Assembly: GCA_007694145.1 (NCBI GenBank)
Contig: RECF01000064.1
Location: 1-43,709 of the forward strand
DNA from: Acholeplasmatales bacterium
GTDB lineage: Bacteria; Bacillota_I; Bacilli_A; Izemoplasmatales; Izemoplasmataceae
Direction: 5' to 3'
DNA: 43,709 bases
The position numbers and the translations under genes were made by a program. Below are positions 16,191 through 23,927 of this stretch, one piece after another; position 1 is the stretch's first letter; each line of letters begins with the position of its first letter. The notes beneath the pieces were generated by a model. The model was not told the DNA's origin and made no database searches. It saw nothing but the letters and a program-made list of their open reading frames with translations.

Positions 16191-16209
16191 ATTATACACC
16201 TGATGTATA
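16191..16209 (-). promoter_or_regulatory. arsR-copA promoter -10 with overlapping operator palindrome
   Basis: Minus-strand TATAAT (16191-16196) overlaps the inverted repeat TATACA-CCTGA-TGTATA (16193-16209), typical of an ArsR-family dimer site. No strong -35 is seen. It lies 18 nt upstream of the regulator's ATG. Confidence 0.7.
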
Positions 16210-16287
16210 TGCTTCACATGGAATATGCTCAAAAAAGAATATAACAGGCTTTCGCGCAAAAAGATGGCACTTAGCGGATAAACACGC

Positions 16288-16293
16288 TATAAT
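16288..16293 (+). promoter_or_regulatory. Probable -10 of the thioredoxin-like gene
   Basis: Perfect TATAAT 38 nt upstream of the ATG; the -35 region is poor. Confidence 0.5.
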
Positions 16294-16331
16294 CTACCCG
16301 ATATCCGTTTAAAAAAAGGAGCCTGATATCC

Positions 16332-16649
16332 ATGCATACTTTAGAAACCCTCGCTGAGGTTGAAGCGTTCGTCGCTGCTCCCTTTTCTGTATTGATCGCC
16401 AAAAGCCACACCTGTGCGACGTGCCAACAAATCACCGCGCACTTAAACGCCAAGATTCCCGAGCTAAACACCGTCCCAACCGCGCAGGTATTTCTTGAAG
16501 ACTTTGAAGCCTTTAGAGGCCATTATGTTGTCTTCAGTGTTCCGACCGTCCTTGTCTTCAGCGACGGCAAAGAACGGCTGCGTGAATCCCGCTTTATCCG
16601 CACCGATGTCATCCGCCGGGCCTTGTTGGCCTATCAGGAAAGCCAATAA
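16332..16649 (+). CDS. Thioredoxin-like protein
   Basis: 105-residue cytosolic thioredoxin-fold protein. The active-site CxxC is C-A-T-C (residues 28-31, SHTCATCQQ), and the conserved cis-proline is in FSVPTVLVF near residue 70. The CATC rather than CGPC dipeptide means this is not canonical thioredoxin; it is likely a redox helper or a dithiol reductase of bacillithiol/thioredoxin-like type. The ATG follows AAGGAGC by about nine nt. It is divergent from the arsR-copA operon, but nothing shows shared regulation. Confidence 0.85.
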   Translation: MHTLETLAEVEAFVAAPFSVLIAKSHTCATCQQITAHLNAKIPELNTVPTAQVFLEDFEAFRGHYVVFSVPTVLVFSDGKERLRESRFIRTDVIRRALLAYQESQ

Positions 16650-16685
16650 TCACAACGCAGGCTAGGAAATCTTTACCGTTTGCGC

Positions 16686-16691
16686 TATAAT
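16686..16691 (+). promoter_or_regulatory. Probable -10 of mgsA
   Basis: TATAAT overlapping the in-frame ATG at 16690, which therefore cannot be the start codon; the -35 is weak. Confidence 0.5.
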
Positions 16692-16710
16692 GGGTGCGGG
16701 AGGTGGCGCC

Positions 16711-17091
16711 ATGAACATTGCATTGATCGCCCACGACAAGAAAAAGAACGATATGGTACACTTTTGCATGAAACACACCGACACCTTGAAAAAGCATACG
16801 TTGATGGCCACCGGTACCACCGGCGCCCTCGTCAAGAAGACCACGGGACTCCCGGTGCATTGTTACAAGTCCGGGCCTCTTGGTGGCGACCAGGAAATCG
16901 GGGCCAAAGTCGCCAACGGTGAAGTTGACATGATTATCTTTTTCCGTGATCCGCTCACCGCGCAACCCCATGAACCGGATGTCTCAGCTTTGTTCAGATT
17001 AAGTGATGTCTATGAAATTCCACTCGCCTCAAACTTCAAGACCGCAGAACTCTTTTTCAAGTCGCTCGACCTTGCCAAAGATCACCGTTGA
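16711..17091 (+). CDS. mgsA: Methylglyoxal synthase
   Basis: 126-residue cytosolic lyase converting dihydroxyacetone phosphate to methylglyoxal and phosphate, a bypass that relieves sugar-phosphate stress. The N-terminus [12 protein letters not shown] is the family start, which fixes the ATG at 16711 behind GGGAGGTGG. The catalytic region [19 protein letters not shown] carries the general-base aspartate in [23 protein letters not shown] contains the second conserved acid and histidine. Length is normal. It has its own promoter and a strong terminator. Confidence 0.97.
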   Translation: MNIALIAHDKKKNDMVHFCMKHTDTLKKHTLMATGTTGALVKKTTGLPVHCYKSGPLGGDQEIGAKVANGEVDMIIFFRDPLTAQPHEPDVSALFRLSDVYEIPLASNFKTAELFFKSLDLAKDHR

Positions 17092-17107
17092 CTAATGCCA
17101 TCAAAAA

Positions 17108-17148
17108 ACGGCTGACACCCACACATCGGGGTTCAGCCGTCTTTTTTT
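17108..17148. terminator. Bidirectional terminator between mgsA and the ABC operon
   Basis: Stem ACGGCTGA (17108-17115) / TCAGCCGT (17133-17140). It is followed by CTTTTTTT on plus and by TTTTTTGA on minus, so it serves both converging units. Confidence 0.9.
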
Positions 17149-17164
17149 ATGCCTCTCAGCTACG

Positions 17165-17929
17165 TTAAACGATTGGACGCGACTTGAAAAGCCTGAGTGA
17201 AAGCAACACCATCACAGCACTTAAAGCAAACGCCAACGCCGTCGCCCAAAGCAACACGGACGTATCAAGCTGCCCATGTGCGTAAACGAGCGGATACGCC
17301 GCCAAATGCCAAGGCATATACTTGAGCACCCCAAAATCGAGGATGGTAAGCAGCGACGCCACGAAATAAAGACCCAGTGCCGATAGCGCCGGCACCCAAT
17401 ATGATTTGCTTGCGGCCGACACAAGCAGACCGGTATGGACAATCATCAGCACAAAAGCATAAAAACCTAACAGCGCCAACAAAAACCGGCCGAGGGCAAA
17501 CGTATCAAACAGAAAATAAGTATAATACCCAAACACAACCGCTGAAGCAAGCAAAGTAACCAGCACCGTGAGACTGATGAGCAGACTTTTCGACAGAATG
17601 AAATGGATCCGGCTTAAAGGTTTGCTGAAGAGGAGCGGCAAATGGCCACGCGTCCGGTCACGGGTGAAAAACGCCACCGCCACAAACAGCACCACCCAAA
17701 GGAAAATCTGGTTGAAATTGCTGAAAAACTGTGTATAGCTTTCCAGGACCGTCGGTTCGGGCATCTCAATGTCGATGCCTTCACTGCGCAAGGCAAACTC
17801 GATGATATAGTTGAAATAACGGGCGGTAAGCACACTCAGTCCAGACAAAAACAAACCGAGCGCCCCTAAGACAATGAACTTTGATGTGCGCTGCCAATAA
17901 AGCAGGTCATACTTAACGATGGTTTTCAT
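17165..17929 (-). CDS. ABC-2 type transporter permease
   Basis: 254-residue membrane protein with about six hydrophobic segments. It begins MKTIVKYDLLYWQRTSKFIV, typical of ABC-2 permeases that act with a single ATPase. A conserved FTRDRTRGHLPLLFSKPLSR stretch after the second helix matches the family's cytoplasmic coupling helix. The ATG at 17929, preceded by GAGGTG, overlaps the end of the ATPase gene by 17 nt; the longer frame lies inside the ATPase gene and is rejected. The substrate is unknown; drug, peptide or lipid export are all possible. Confidence 0.85.
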   Translation of the reverse strand: MKTIVKYDLLYWQRTSKFIVLGALGLFLSGLSVLTARYFNYIIEFALRSEGIDIEMPEPTVLESYTQFFSNFNQIFLWVVLFVAVAFFTRDRTRGHLPLLFSKPLSRIHFILSKSLLISLTVLVTLLASAVVFGYYTYFLFDTFALGRFLLALLGFYAFVLMIVHTGLLVSAASKSYWVPALSALGLYFVASLLTILDFGVLKYMPWHLAAYPLVYAHGQLDTSVLLWATALAFALSAVMVLLSLRLFKSRPIV

Positions 17930-18830
17930 GGAGCACCTCAATGAACACATCTTCAAGTGTTTTTTCTTCCCGACGGTACTGCTGGATATGAAAGCCTGCA
18001 TCCAGCAATAGACGAAGCAATCCGGCCGCATCCGTCTCATCGTCGACGACATAGCTCAACCCGCCGTTTTGGACAGTATAGTCCTGTACCTTACCAAACG
18101 TACCCAAATGTTCGATGAGTGATTCAAGCGGTTCAACCACGCTCAGAAAGTAGCGCAAAGTTTGGTCGGTTACGATGGTCGCCATGTCTTTCTCAAAAAT
18201 CATCTTCCCTTGCTCAATCAGACCGATTCGGTCGCACACCTTTTGGGCATCTTCGAGTATGTGCGTCGAATAGAAGACAGTCATATCTTGTTTGAGACGT
18301 CGAATGATGTCGATAACATCCTTGCGACCGAGCGGGTCGAGCGCACTGGTCGGTTCATCCATGATGAGCATCATTGGCCTGTGCATCAACGCCTGGGCGA
18401 TGGCCAGCCGCTGTTTCATGCCACGCGAAAAACCGCCAATCCGTTTTTTACCAGCCCCAAGTGCCACTTCTGCAAGCACCGCTGTGATGGTTTCACGCTG
18501 CTTGCGTGGGTCAAGTCCATGCGCTGCATAGGTGAACGCGAGCCATTCTTCCGCGGTCATATAGGACGGAAAACTCGGGACATCCGGTACATAGCCAATT
18601 TTACGCCGATAATTGACATCATCGGCCGTAATCGGTATGCCATCAAAAAGAAGGGTCCCCGATGTCTTAGCAATCATCGATAGGACCACATGAATCGTCG
18701 TTGTTTTTCCAGCACCGTTACGACCGATAAAGCCATAGGCTTCATTGCGGCCAATGGTCATGGTCACATCGTCGAGCGCCTTGAAGGTCCCATAGTGTTT
18801 CGTCAGCCCCTCAATAACAAGCAGGCTCAT
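17913..18830 (-). CDS. ABC transporter ATP-binding protein
   Basis: 305-residue ATPase that energises the adjacent permease. Walker A GRNGAGKTT (36-44), ABC signature FSRGMKQ (134-140), Walker B MLIMDEP (154-160) with SALDP D-loop, and STHILEDA H-loop are intact. The usual Q-loop glutamine is replaced in GYVPDVPSF, a known variant in ABC-2 ATPases. A C-terminal regulatory stretch of about 80 residues ends VFIEVLHE. It overlaps both neighbours (ATGA with the upstream small membrane gene, 17 nt with the permease), so the three are translated as a unit. Confidence 0.93.
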   Translation of the reverse strand: MSLLVIEGLTKHYGTFKALDDVTMTIGRNEAYGFIGRNGAGKTTTIHVVLSMIAKTSGTLLFDGIPITADDVNYRRKIGYVPDVPSFPSYMTAEEWLAFTYAAHGLDPRKQRETITAVLAEVALGAGKKRIGGFSRGMKQRLAIAQALMHRPMMLIMDEPTSALDPLGRKDVIDIIRRLKQDMTVFYSTHILEDAQKVCDRIGLIEQGKMIFEKDMATIVTDQTLRYFLSVVEPLESLIEHLGTFGKVQDYTVQNGGLSYVVDDETDAAGLLRLLLDAGFHIQQYRREEKTLEDVFIEVLHENHR

Positions 18831-19024
18831 GCTTCACGGCCTCCAAGCAAGTACACAACCCAGCCGAAATTGATCAATAAAATGATGACAAGCCAGGCAT
18901 TTTTCCCAAGCAGCTTCACGTGCCGCTCGGCCTTAAACAAATCGAGAATCGCATAGACACGCATGGCAACTTCAAGTAAGACAATCGGGATAATAAGCGG
19001 TAACAACTCAATAATCGTATCCAT
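18827..19024 (-). CDS. Small PLDc_N-type membrane protein
   Basis: 65 residues with two hydrophobic helices around a charged loop (LDLFKAERHVKLLGKNAW). This is the pattern of the phospholipase-D N-terminal-like (PLDc_N) domain found alone next to ABC-2 transporters in Gram-positive bacteria. The end NFGWVVYLLGGREA fits (typically G-P-I-x-Y-x-x-x-GR). It overlaps the ATPase start by ATGA, so it is coexpressed and may be an accessory of the transporter. It lies 10 nt after the upstream membrane gene. Confidence 0.78.
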   Translation of the reverse strand: MDTIIELLPLIIPIVLLEVAMRVYAILDLFKAERHVKLLGKNAWLVIILLINFGWVVYLLGGREA

Positions 19025-19034
19025 CTAAACCTTC

Positions 19035-19478
19035 CTAATCCGAACCCTTGCGACGGTTTCGGTGATTTTTTTGTGTTGTATGCGCCTGAATGGCGCTGAC
19101 GAGATAAAGCACACCGGTAATCGTGTTGAACAACAAGCTGATTCCACCCCAAACCGCCTGATACACAAACAGCTGCTTGGCTTGTTTTTCGGTAAAGTGA
19201 CCTTTCATCAACTTGGTGAACAACACCAGATTGACGATGAACATGACAAGTAGGACCGAGCCGATGATAATAAAAATCGTGTAAAAAACCGCGGCGACAT
19301 TCAAGAAAAGCACCGCATCGGATTCTGAAAAACCCTGATTGATCAGATCCTCTTTAGGAATCGACGACAAAAAACGGGTTAAGACAGTCAGCCCGACAAA
19401 AACCAAAAATGCCATTCCTTCGACAATCATGCCCATAATCGTTAGGGTTTTCGGGGTATTTTCCATTTTATGCATCAT
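19035..19478 (-). CDS. Hypothetical membrane protein, first gene of the ABC operon
   Basis: 147 residues with about four transmembrane segments (near 13-38, 58-90 as two, 108-132) and a basic tail HTTQKNHRNRRKGSD. I do not recognise it with confidence; the layout resembles small DUF4064-like membrane proteins. AGGAGG precedes two tandem ATGs (19478 and 19475). It leads the operon with the PLDc_N protein and the ABC transporter, so a role in the same transport or membrane function is possible. Confidence 0.7.
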   Translation of the reverse strand: MMHKMENTPKTLTIMGMIVEGMAFLVFVGLTVLTRFLSSIPKEDLINQGFSESDAVLFLNVAAVFYTIFIIIGSVLLVMFIVNLVLFTKLMKGHFTEKQAKQLFVYQAVWGGISLLFNTITGVLYLVSAIQAHTTQKNHRNRRKGSD

Positions 19479-19559
19479 GAATCCTCCTGTTCATCATCCA
19501 GTCACATCCGCCATCCGGTAAGATTTACCTTATCCCTTCTCGCATGCGCTTCACTCCGT

Positions 19560-19589
19560 ATTATACCACTGAAAGGCTCGAAATGTCAG
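19560..19589 (-). promoter_or_regulatory. Promoter of the ABC operon
   Basis: Minus-strand CTGACA (19584-19589), 18-nt spacer, TATAAT (19560-19565). The leader is about 75 nt and contains a small GGTAA/TTACC hairpin. Confidence 0.7.
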
Positions 19590-19602
19590 TCTTTTTTCAA
19601 TG

Positions 19603-19621
19603 AAAAAGGGCCCTCCGGCCC
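19603..19621 (-). terminator. Terminator of the CDGSH gene
   Basis: Minus strand GGGCC-GGA-GGGCCC followed by TTTTT; compact GC-rich hairpin directly after the stop codon. Confidence 0.75.
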
Positions 19622-19623
19622 AG

Positions 19624-19863
19624 TTAAAGTAACTTGTGTGTCCCGTCGCAATAAGGCGGCGTGCTTGTTTGCTTGCAACCGCAAAGCCATACGGTCTTAT
19701 CTTCTTCGGCCTTGAAGATGAGCGGTTTCAAGGTTGTCTCTTTGTGTGAACCGTCACACGTTGGCTGCTCGGCACTTAATCCACAGCGGCACCAAGCCAC
19801 GATTTCACCAGCCTTGAGATCGACCTTAAATGGTGTTTTGCTGGCAATTTTACCCGTTTCCAT
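19624..19863 (-). CDS. CDGSH-type iron-sulfur protein with two clusters
   Basis: 79-residue protein with two CDGSH [2Fe-2S] motifs: CRCGLSAEQPTCDGSH (about 25-40) and CGCKQTSTPPYCDGTH (about 61-76). Each is C-x-C-x(n)-C-D-G-x-H with three Cys and one His ligand. Such small bacterial mitoNEET-like proteins are thought to carry electrons or clusters. The ATG at 19863 follows AAGGAGG with a 7-nt gap. It has its own promoter and lies just beyond the nqr operon terminator, but no functional link is shown. Confidence 0.92.
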   Translation of the reverse strand: METGKIASKTPFKVDLKAGEIVAWCRCGLSAEQPTCDGSHKETTLKPLIFKAEEDKTVWLCGCKQTSTPPYCDGTHKLL

Positions 19864-19884
19864 GTGCATTCCTCCTTCGCCCTT

Positions 19885-19912
19885 ATTATAAACGTAAGCT
19901 GCATGCATGCAA
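19885..19912 (-). promoter_or_regulatory. Promoter of the CDGSH gene
   Basis: Minus-strand TTGCAT (19907-19912), 16-nt spacer, TATAAT (19885-19890). Confidence 0.65.
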
Positions 19913-19957
19913 CCATGAATTGACGGGACTGATTAGAAAAACTCCGACTAAGCAAAC

Positions 19958-19981
19958 AAAAGGCATCGCTTTTGCGATGCC
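19958..19981 (-). terminator. Terminator of the nqr operon
   Basis: Perfect stem GGCATCGC/GCGATGCC with a four-base loop; on the minus strand it is followed by TTTTGTTT, right after the nqrF stop. Confidence 0.92.
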
Positions 19982-19986
19982 CATCT

Positions 19987-21072
19987 TTAGGCGGTGAACT
20001 TGTCATAAAAGACATGTTCACTCTGAATATCATGTTTTTCGAGGACTTTGATGCACGCATCGATCATGCCGGGTGAACCACACAAGTATGCCTCAGCTTC
20101 GCGTAAATCGCCTGTCATGCGGTCGACGACCTCGGTGATTAAGCCTTGCGCACCTTCCCATTTTTCATCGGGTTCAGCGTGTGAGAGGGCTGGTACATAG
20201 GTGAAGTTTTCAAACTCGGCCTCGAGTGCTTGCATCTCTTCGGTATAGTACAAATCACGGGTGGTTCGTGCCCCGAAGAAATAGATTACCTTCCGGGTCA
20301 TGCCTCGGTCTTTCATGTACTGTAAAATCGCCCGAATCGGCGCCTTACCCGATCCGCCGGCGATACAAATCATATCGCGGTCTGAATCTTCTTGCAAGAA
20401 GAAATCACCATACGGTCCTGTGATCGTCAATGGATCCCCTTCGCGCATCGCCTTATGCACAAACGTCGTCGCTTGACCTTTAGGCACGAGGCGGATGATG
20501 AACTCGATGTGATCGTTAAAACGGGGATTCGATGCGATGGAGTACGCGCGAATGCTTTCGATGCCCGGGACCTTAATCTGGGCATACTGGCCGGGCTTGA
20601 AGTCCATTGTCTTCGGTTCGATGAGTTTGAGACGCACCATTTTCGTATCGTATGTCAAATCTTCGACTTTGACAACGCGGGTCTTGAACTCCACCGCACC
20701 GAGCATGGACTCAGGGATCTCGATGGCCATGTCCTCACGTACTTTCAGTTGACAAGAAAGCCGAACCCCTCGGGACAACTCATCCTCACTCATGAACGGT
20801 TTTTCCGTGCCACGAATCGGGCCGCCCCCTTCGACGACACGCACTTTGCATAGACCACATGTGGCCTTCCCGCCGCAGGCGGAAGGAATGAAAATCTTTT
20901 GATTCGATAGTAACGTCAACACCGTTTCATCGCTGTCGACGGGAATTTCCCGTTTTTGATTGAGCACGATTTTCCGTTCACCGCCACTGCCAAGCAGCTT
21001 GTCAGCCAAAATAAGCAACAACGTAATAACGAGTAGGACACCAATCAAAATTATCGGCACATACCAGTTCAT
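19987..21072 (-). CDS. nqrF: Na+-NQR-type subunit F (NADH-oxidising flavoprotein)
   Basis: 361-residue electron-input subunit, taking electrons from NADH via FAD and a [2Fe-2S] cluster into the NQR membrane core. There is one N-terminal anchor helix (5-25). A plant-type ferredoxin domain follows with C66, C72, C75 and C107 (ACGGKATCGLC...LSCQ). Then come the FAD-binding RAYSIAS and GPYGDFF, and a NAD site around GGSGKAPIRAI. It is somewhat shorter than Vibrio NqrF (about 407). It lies 11 nt after nqrE as the last gene of nqrBCDEF. It is clearly NqrF rather than RnfB or RnfC; no rnfB or rnfC is present. Confidence 0.93.
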   Translation of the reverse strand: MNWYVPIILIGVLLVITLLLILADKLLGSGGERKIVLNQKREIPVDSDETVLTLLSNQKIFIPSACGGKATCGLCKVRVVEGGGPIRGTEKPFMSEDELSRGVRLSCQLKVREDMAIEIPESMLGAVEFKTRVVKVEDLTYDTKMVRLKLIEPKTMDFKPGQYAQIKVPGIESIRAYSIASNPRFNDHIEFIIRLVPKGQATTFVHKAMREGDPLTITGPYGDFFLQEDSDRDMICIAGGSGKAPIRAILQYMKDRGMTRKVIYFFGARTTRDLYYTEEMQALEAEFENFTYVPALSHAEPDEKWEGAQGLITEVVDRMTGDLREAEAYLCGSPGMIDACIKVLEKHDIQSEHVFYDKFTA

Positions 21073-21083
21073 CCAACCACGTC

Positions 21084-21668
21084 CTAACCGATGTTCGCCA
21101 GGCCGCTAAAGCCGACGAACGCCAATGACAAGATCCCGAGAATGATAAAGGCGATGCCTTTGCCGGCCAAGCCGCGTGGCACATCGCTTCTTTTAGCCAT
21201 CTGTTCACGGACACCCGCAAGCAGGACAATGGCTACCATCCAGCCGACCGACGCGCCAAAAGAAAACGCTGCGGTCTCGCCGAAGTTGTACTCCCGGTTG
21301 ACGAAGAAAAGTGAGACCCCCAATACCACACAGTTGACGGTAATCAAGGGAAGAAATATACCGAAGGCATTGTACAGTTTCGGGAAAAACTTATCGAGAA
21401 ACATTTCCAGAAATTGTACGGTCGCCGCAATGGTCGTAATGAAGACCAAAAGCGCCAAATGGGTTGAATCGGTTGCTTTAAGAAGCAAATAAATGGGATA
21501 GTTGATCAATCCAGTCAAGGTGACGACGAAGACGACCGCAAGGCCCATGCCTTTGGCATTTTTCAAATTGGTCGAAATGGCGATGAGCGGACACATCCCC
21601 AAAATATAAGCAAGCGCAATGTTATGGTCGAGAATCGACCCGATGAAAATTTCCACCATGCGAAACAT
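21084..21668 (-). CDS. nqrE: Na+-NQR subunit E
   Basis: 194-residue integral membrane subunit of the NQR/Rnf core with six helices. The segment KLYNAFGIFLPLITVNC is nearly diagnostic for NqrE. The two cysteines that, with NqrD, hold the intramembrane iron centre are present in LGMCPL and VNCVV. The C-terminal GWMVAIVLLAGVRE and SDVPRGLAGKGIAF also match NqrE. I chose the ATG at 21668 because AAGGA lies eight nt before it; the ATG at 21677 is inside that site. It lies 47 nt after nqrD, in a gap holding a small AGACT/AGTCT hairpin. Confidence 0.94.
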   Translation of the reverse strand: MFRMVEIFIGSILDHNIALAYILGMCPLIAISTNLKNAKGMGLAVVFVVTLTGLINYPIYLLLKATDSTHLALLVFITTIAATVQFLEMFLDKFFPKLYNAFGIFLPLITVNCVVLGVSLFFVNREYNFGETAAFSFGASVGWMVAIVLLAGVREQMAKRSDVPRGLAGKGIAFIILGILSLAFVGFSGLANIG

Positions 21669-21715
21669 ATGAATCATCCTTTCCGTTCACAGACTATGCA
21701 GTCTCGTCAAACGCA

Positions 21716-22342
21716 TCAGTTTTGATATTCGAAGTTTTTCGACAGCTCACGAATAATCCAGATCAGTAACCCTAAAACGAAGAACCCGCCCGGTGCAATG
21801 GTCATGACGGTCCAAACCGGGAACGCTTCGGGCAACACCCGAAAACCAAGGATTGTACCGAAGGCAAGAATTTCACGGATCGATGAAATCAGGACGAGCA
21901 CATACGTATAACCAATCCCGTTGGCCAAACCGTCGACGACGGTGTACTTGACCGGGTTTTTCACCGCAAACGCTTCGGAGCGTCCCATGACGATACAGTT
22001 GGTAATGATCAAACCGACATAGGCGCCAAGTTCTTCTTCGATTAACGGGAAGAACGCCGCAAGAATCATCTGAAAGGCGATAACAAACGAGGAGATAATA
22101 ACCATATAGGTCACCATGCGGACCCTCGAAGGGATAAACTGACGAATCAACGATACCATGGCGGAACTGCCCATGATGACAAAGGTGACACCGATTCCCA
22201 TCGCAATCGCATTTTCAACCCGATTGGTAATCGCCAGCGCCGAACAAATGCCGAGTACGCTGATGACAATGGGGTTGTTGCGGGACAGGCCTTCACGCAT
22301 AATGTTGAATGGTTTAGTATATTTCAATCGTATCCAGTTCAT
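21716..22342 (-). CDS. nqrD: Na+-NQR subunit D
   Basis: 208-residue integral membrane subunit pairing with NqrE around an iron-sulfur centre in the membrane. Conserved cysteines lie in VLGICSALAIT and LIITNCIVMGRSEAFA. DGLANGIGYTYVLVLISSIREIL matches the family. The start MNWIRLKYTKPFNIMREGLSRNNPI is the usual NqrD beginning. It lies two nt after nqrC. NqrD and RnfE are homologous; assignment to Nqr follows the neighbouring nqrC, nqrE and nqrF character. Confidence 0.92.
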   Translation of the reverse strand: MNWIRLKYTKPFNIMREGLSRNNPIVISVLGICSALAITNRVENAIAMGIGVTFVIMGSSAMVSLIRQFIPSRVRMVTYMVIISSFVIAFQMILAAFFPLIEEELGAYVGLIITNCIVMGRSEAFAVKNPVKYTVVDGLANGIGYTYVLVLISSIREILAFGTILGFRVLPEAFPVWTVMTIAPGGFFVLGLLIWIIRELSKNFEYQN

Positions 22343-22344
22343 AA

Positions 22345-22950
22345 TCAGTCACGCCCTTCTTCAAAAGAGACATCCCATAGTTCAATGAAAGCGGCATACG
22401 CCGCATTGAGCATGATCTGGAAACGGTCCGATGTCCTTGTGGCACCCGTAATGGCATCGAGGTCATTTGGATCGTCGGGATCCGCGCTGCGGCTGATGGT
22501 CAGAAACGGGGCTTCTGCGCGCATGGTCACGTGCTTGAAGGTGTTCAGGTACGGCCGTTCGACGATGCGTGCACCAAGACCCGGCGTCTCTTCTTGTTCA
22601 AGAATTTCAATATATTGGATGGTTCGCAAATCGCTTTCAAAGGCAATGACACCGACAATCGGTCCCCAGACACCGTTGCCTTCAAACACAAAGGCCACCG
22701 CACCGGTTGTTTCGTTCACGTAAAACGTCTGACCATCCCGTATGTCTTCGACAATATTGGCTTCAAACACATCGTTGATCGTCGCGGTCGTATAGTTAAA
22801 TCCATGGGCATTCAGCACAGCTGAGCGCAAGCGCGCCTGCGCATTGGCCTCAATATAAGGTGATGTCCAAGCATCGACCCCAACAAGCAAAATCGATGTG
22901 AACAGTCCCATCAAAAATACAAACACAAGCATACGCAAAGCTTTATTCAT
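22345..22950 (-). CDS. nqrC: Na+-NQR subunit C (covalent FMN carrier)
   Basis: 201 residues: one N-terminal helix (5-27) and an extracytoplasmic FMN-binding domain. GNGVWGPIVGVIAFESD and EQEETPGLGARI resemble NqrC more than RnfG. The flavinylation motif DAITGATRTS is intact, with T171 as the expected attachment residue for FMN, installed by an ApbE transferase not found in this window. It is shorter than Vibrio NqrC (about 257). The ATG overlaps the nqrB stop (ATGA). Confidence 0.92.
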   Translation of the reverse strand: MNKALRMLVFVFLMGLFTSILLVGVDAWTSPYIEANAQARLRSAVLNAHGFNYTTATINDVFEANIVEDIRDGQTFYVNETTGAVAFVFEGNGVWGPIVGVIAFESDLRTIQYIEILEQEETPGLGARIVERPYLNTFKHVTMRAEAPFLTISRSADPDDPNDLDAITGATRTSDRFQIMLNAAYAAFIELWDVSFEEGRD

Positions 22951-23864
22951 GCAGGTTCACCTTCCATTTCCGAATGCCAGTTGTCGATGAGGCCGGACAC
23001 GGCATTCATGATGATGACAGCAAAAATAACCCCTTCGGGAAAAGCTGAAAACGTCCGGATAATCACCGTGATGGCCCCTAAACCCATACCATAGATGATG
23101 AGACCCTTTGAACTGCTTGGGGTCGTCGTCGGGTCGGTCGCAAGGAAGAACGCCCCCAAAAAAAGCGTCCCAACAAAGAGGGACATAACCGGATCGACAA
23201 ACGTCTCCGGTACCAAAAGATGACCGATGCCCGTGATGACGAACACCGAACCGATATAAACAAGGGGAATGCGCCAGTTGATGACTTTCAGGCCGATAAG
23301 CAGAAACCCGAGCACGAGGATGCCCAACCGGAACGTTTCGCCGGTTGACCCGGTCACTTCTCCTCGCATCAACGTCCAGATCGAATGATCGAGTTCGCCA
23401 AGATGCAGAGCCCAAACCGGCGTCATGATGGTGAGTGTTCCCGTGACAGGATCAAGCCATGAGGTGGTCATCTCCGCTAAAAACGAGACCGTCACAAACA
23501 ACACCCCAACGGCGGCAGGACTGAAAATGTAACGTCCCGTACCACCGAAGATCATTTTGCCGAAAAACACCCCGATTCCCGAACCGATCGCCACCAGCCA
23601 AAGCGGTGCCGACGGCGGTACCAATAAAACCAATAACAACGGTGTCATCATCCAGCCCCGGTCGATGGGTCGTTTGCGCCATTTTGCAAACGCCAGTTCA
23701 ATGACGATGGCCACACCATACGCCATCGCCGCCATCGCGAAGACATACACCCCGAAAATCACCGCACTCGCCACAAGCAGCGCCGCCATCGCGGCAGTCA
23801 AAATCCACATGTCGCGGGTGCTGAATGCAGGGGTCTTGTTTTCTGAAGACGGTACCATTCGCAT
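22947..23864 (-). CDS. nqrB: Na+-NQR subunit B (shortened, atypical flavinylation site)
   Basis: 305-residue integral membrane subunit, the main ion-translocating part of NQR. Family segments: PLLLVLLVPPSAPLW, FGKMIFGGTGRYIFSPAAVG, GSTGETFRLGILVLGF, FFLATDPTTTPSS and FSAFPEGVIFAVIIMNA. It lacks about 100 N-terminal residues of Vibrio NqrB (about 412) and is RnfD-sized. The S/T-G-A-T motif whose Thr covalently holds FMN is replaced by DPVTGTLT (138-145), putting Leu at the expected position. It is the first gene of the operon and no nqrA lies upstream. The start is ATG at 23864 after AAGGA; GTG at 23867 or ATG at 23858 are possible. Confidence 0.9.
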   Translation of the reverse strand: MRMVPSSENKTPAFSTRDMWILTAAMAALLVASAVIFGVYVFAMAAMAYGVAIVIELAFAKWRKRPIDRGWMMTPLLLVLLVPPSAPLWLVAIGSGIGVFFGKMIFGGTGRYIFSPAAVGVLFVTVSFLAEMTTSWLDPVTGTLTIMTPVWALHLGELDHSIWTLMRGEVTGSTGETFRLGILVLGFLLIGLKVINWRIPLVYIGSVFVITGIGHLLVPETFVDPVMSLFVGTLFLGAFFLATDPTTTPSSSKGLIIYGMGLGAITVIIRTFSAFPEGVIFAVIIMNAVSGLIDNWHSEMEGEPA

Positions 23865-23927
23865 CACGTCCTTTTTTATCGTTATCGAACAAGCGCCACA
23901 CGGTTCAAGCGCCTGTCATGCGAGACC

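Noticed and set aside
16173-16259. N-terminal extension of the ArsR-family regulator
   Set aside because: The extra codons run upstream through the promoter and operator; ATG at 16172 has GAGGTGAG at the right distance.
21678-21715. Small AGACT/AGTCT hairpin between nqrD and nqrE as a terminator
   Set aside because: Short stem, no T run, and inside a continuous operon; at most a minor RNA-processing or translation feature.
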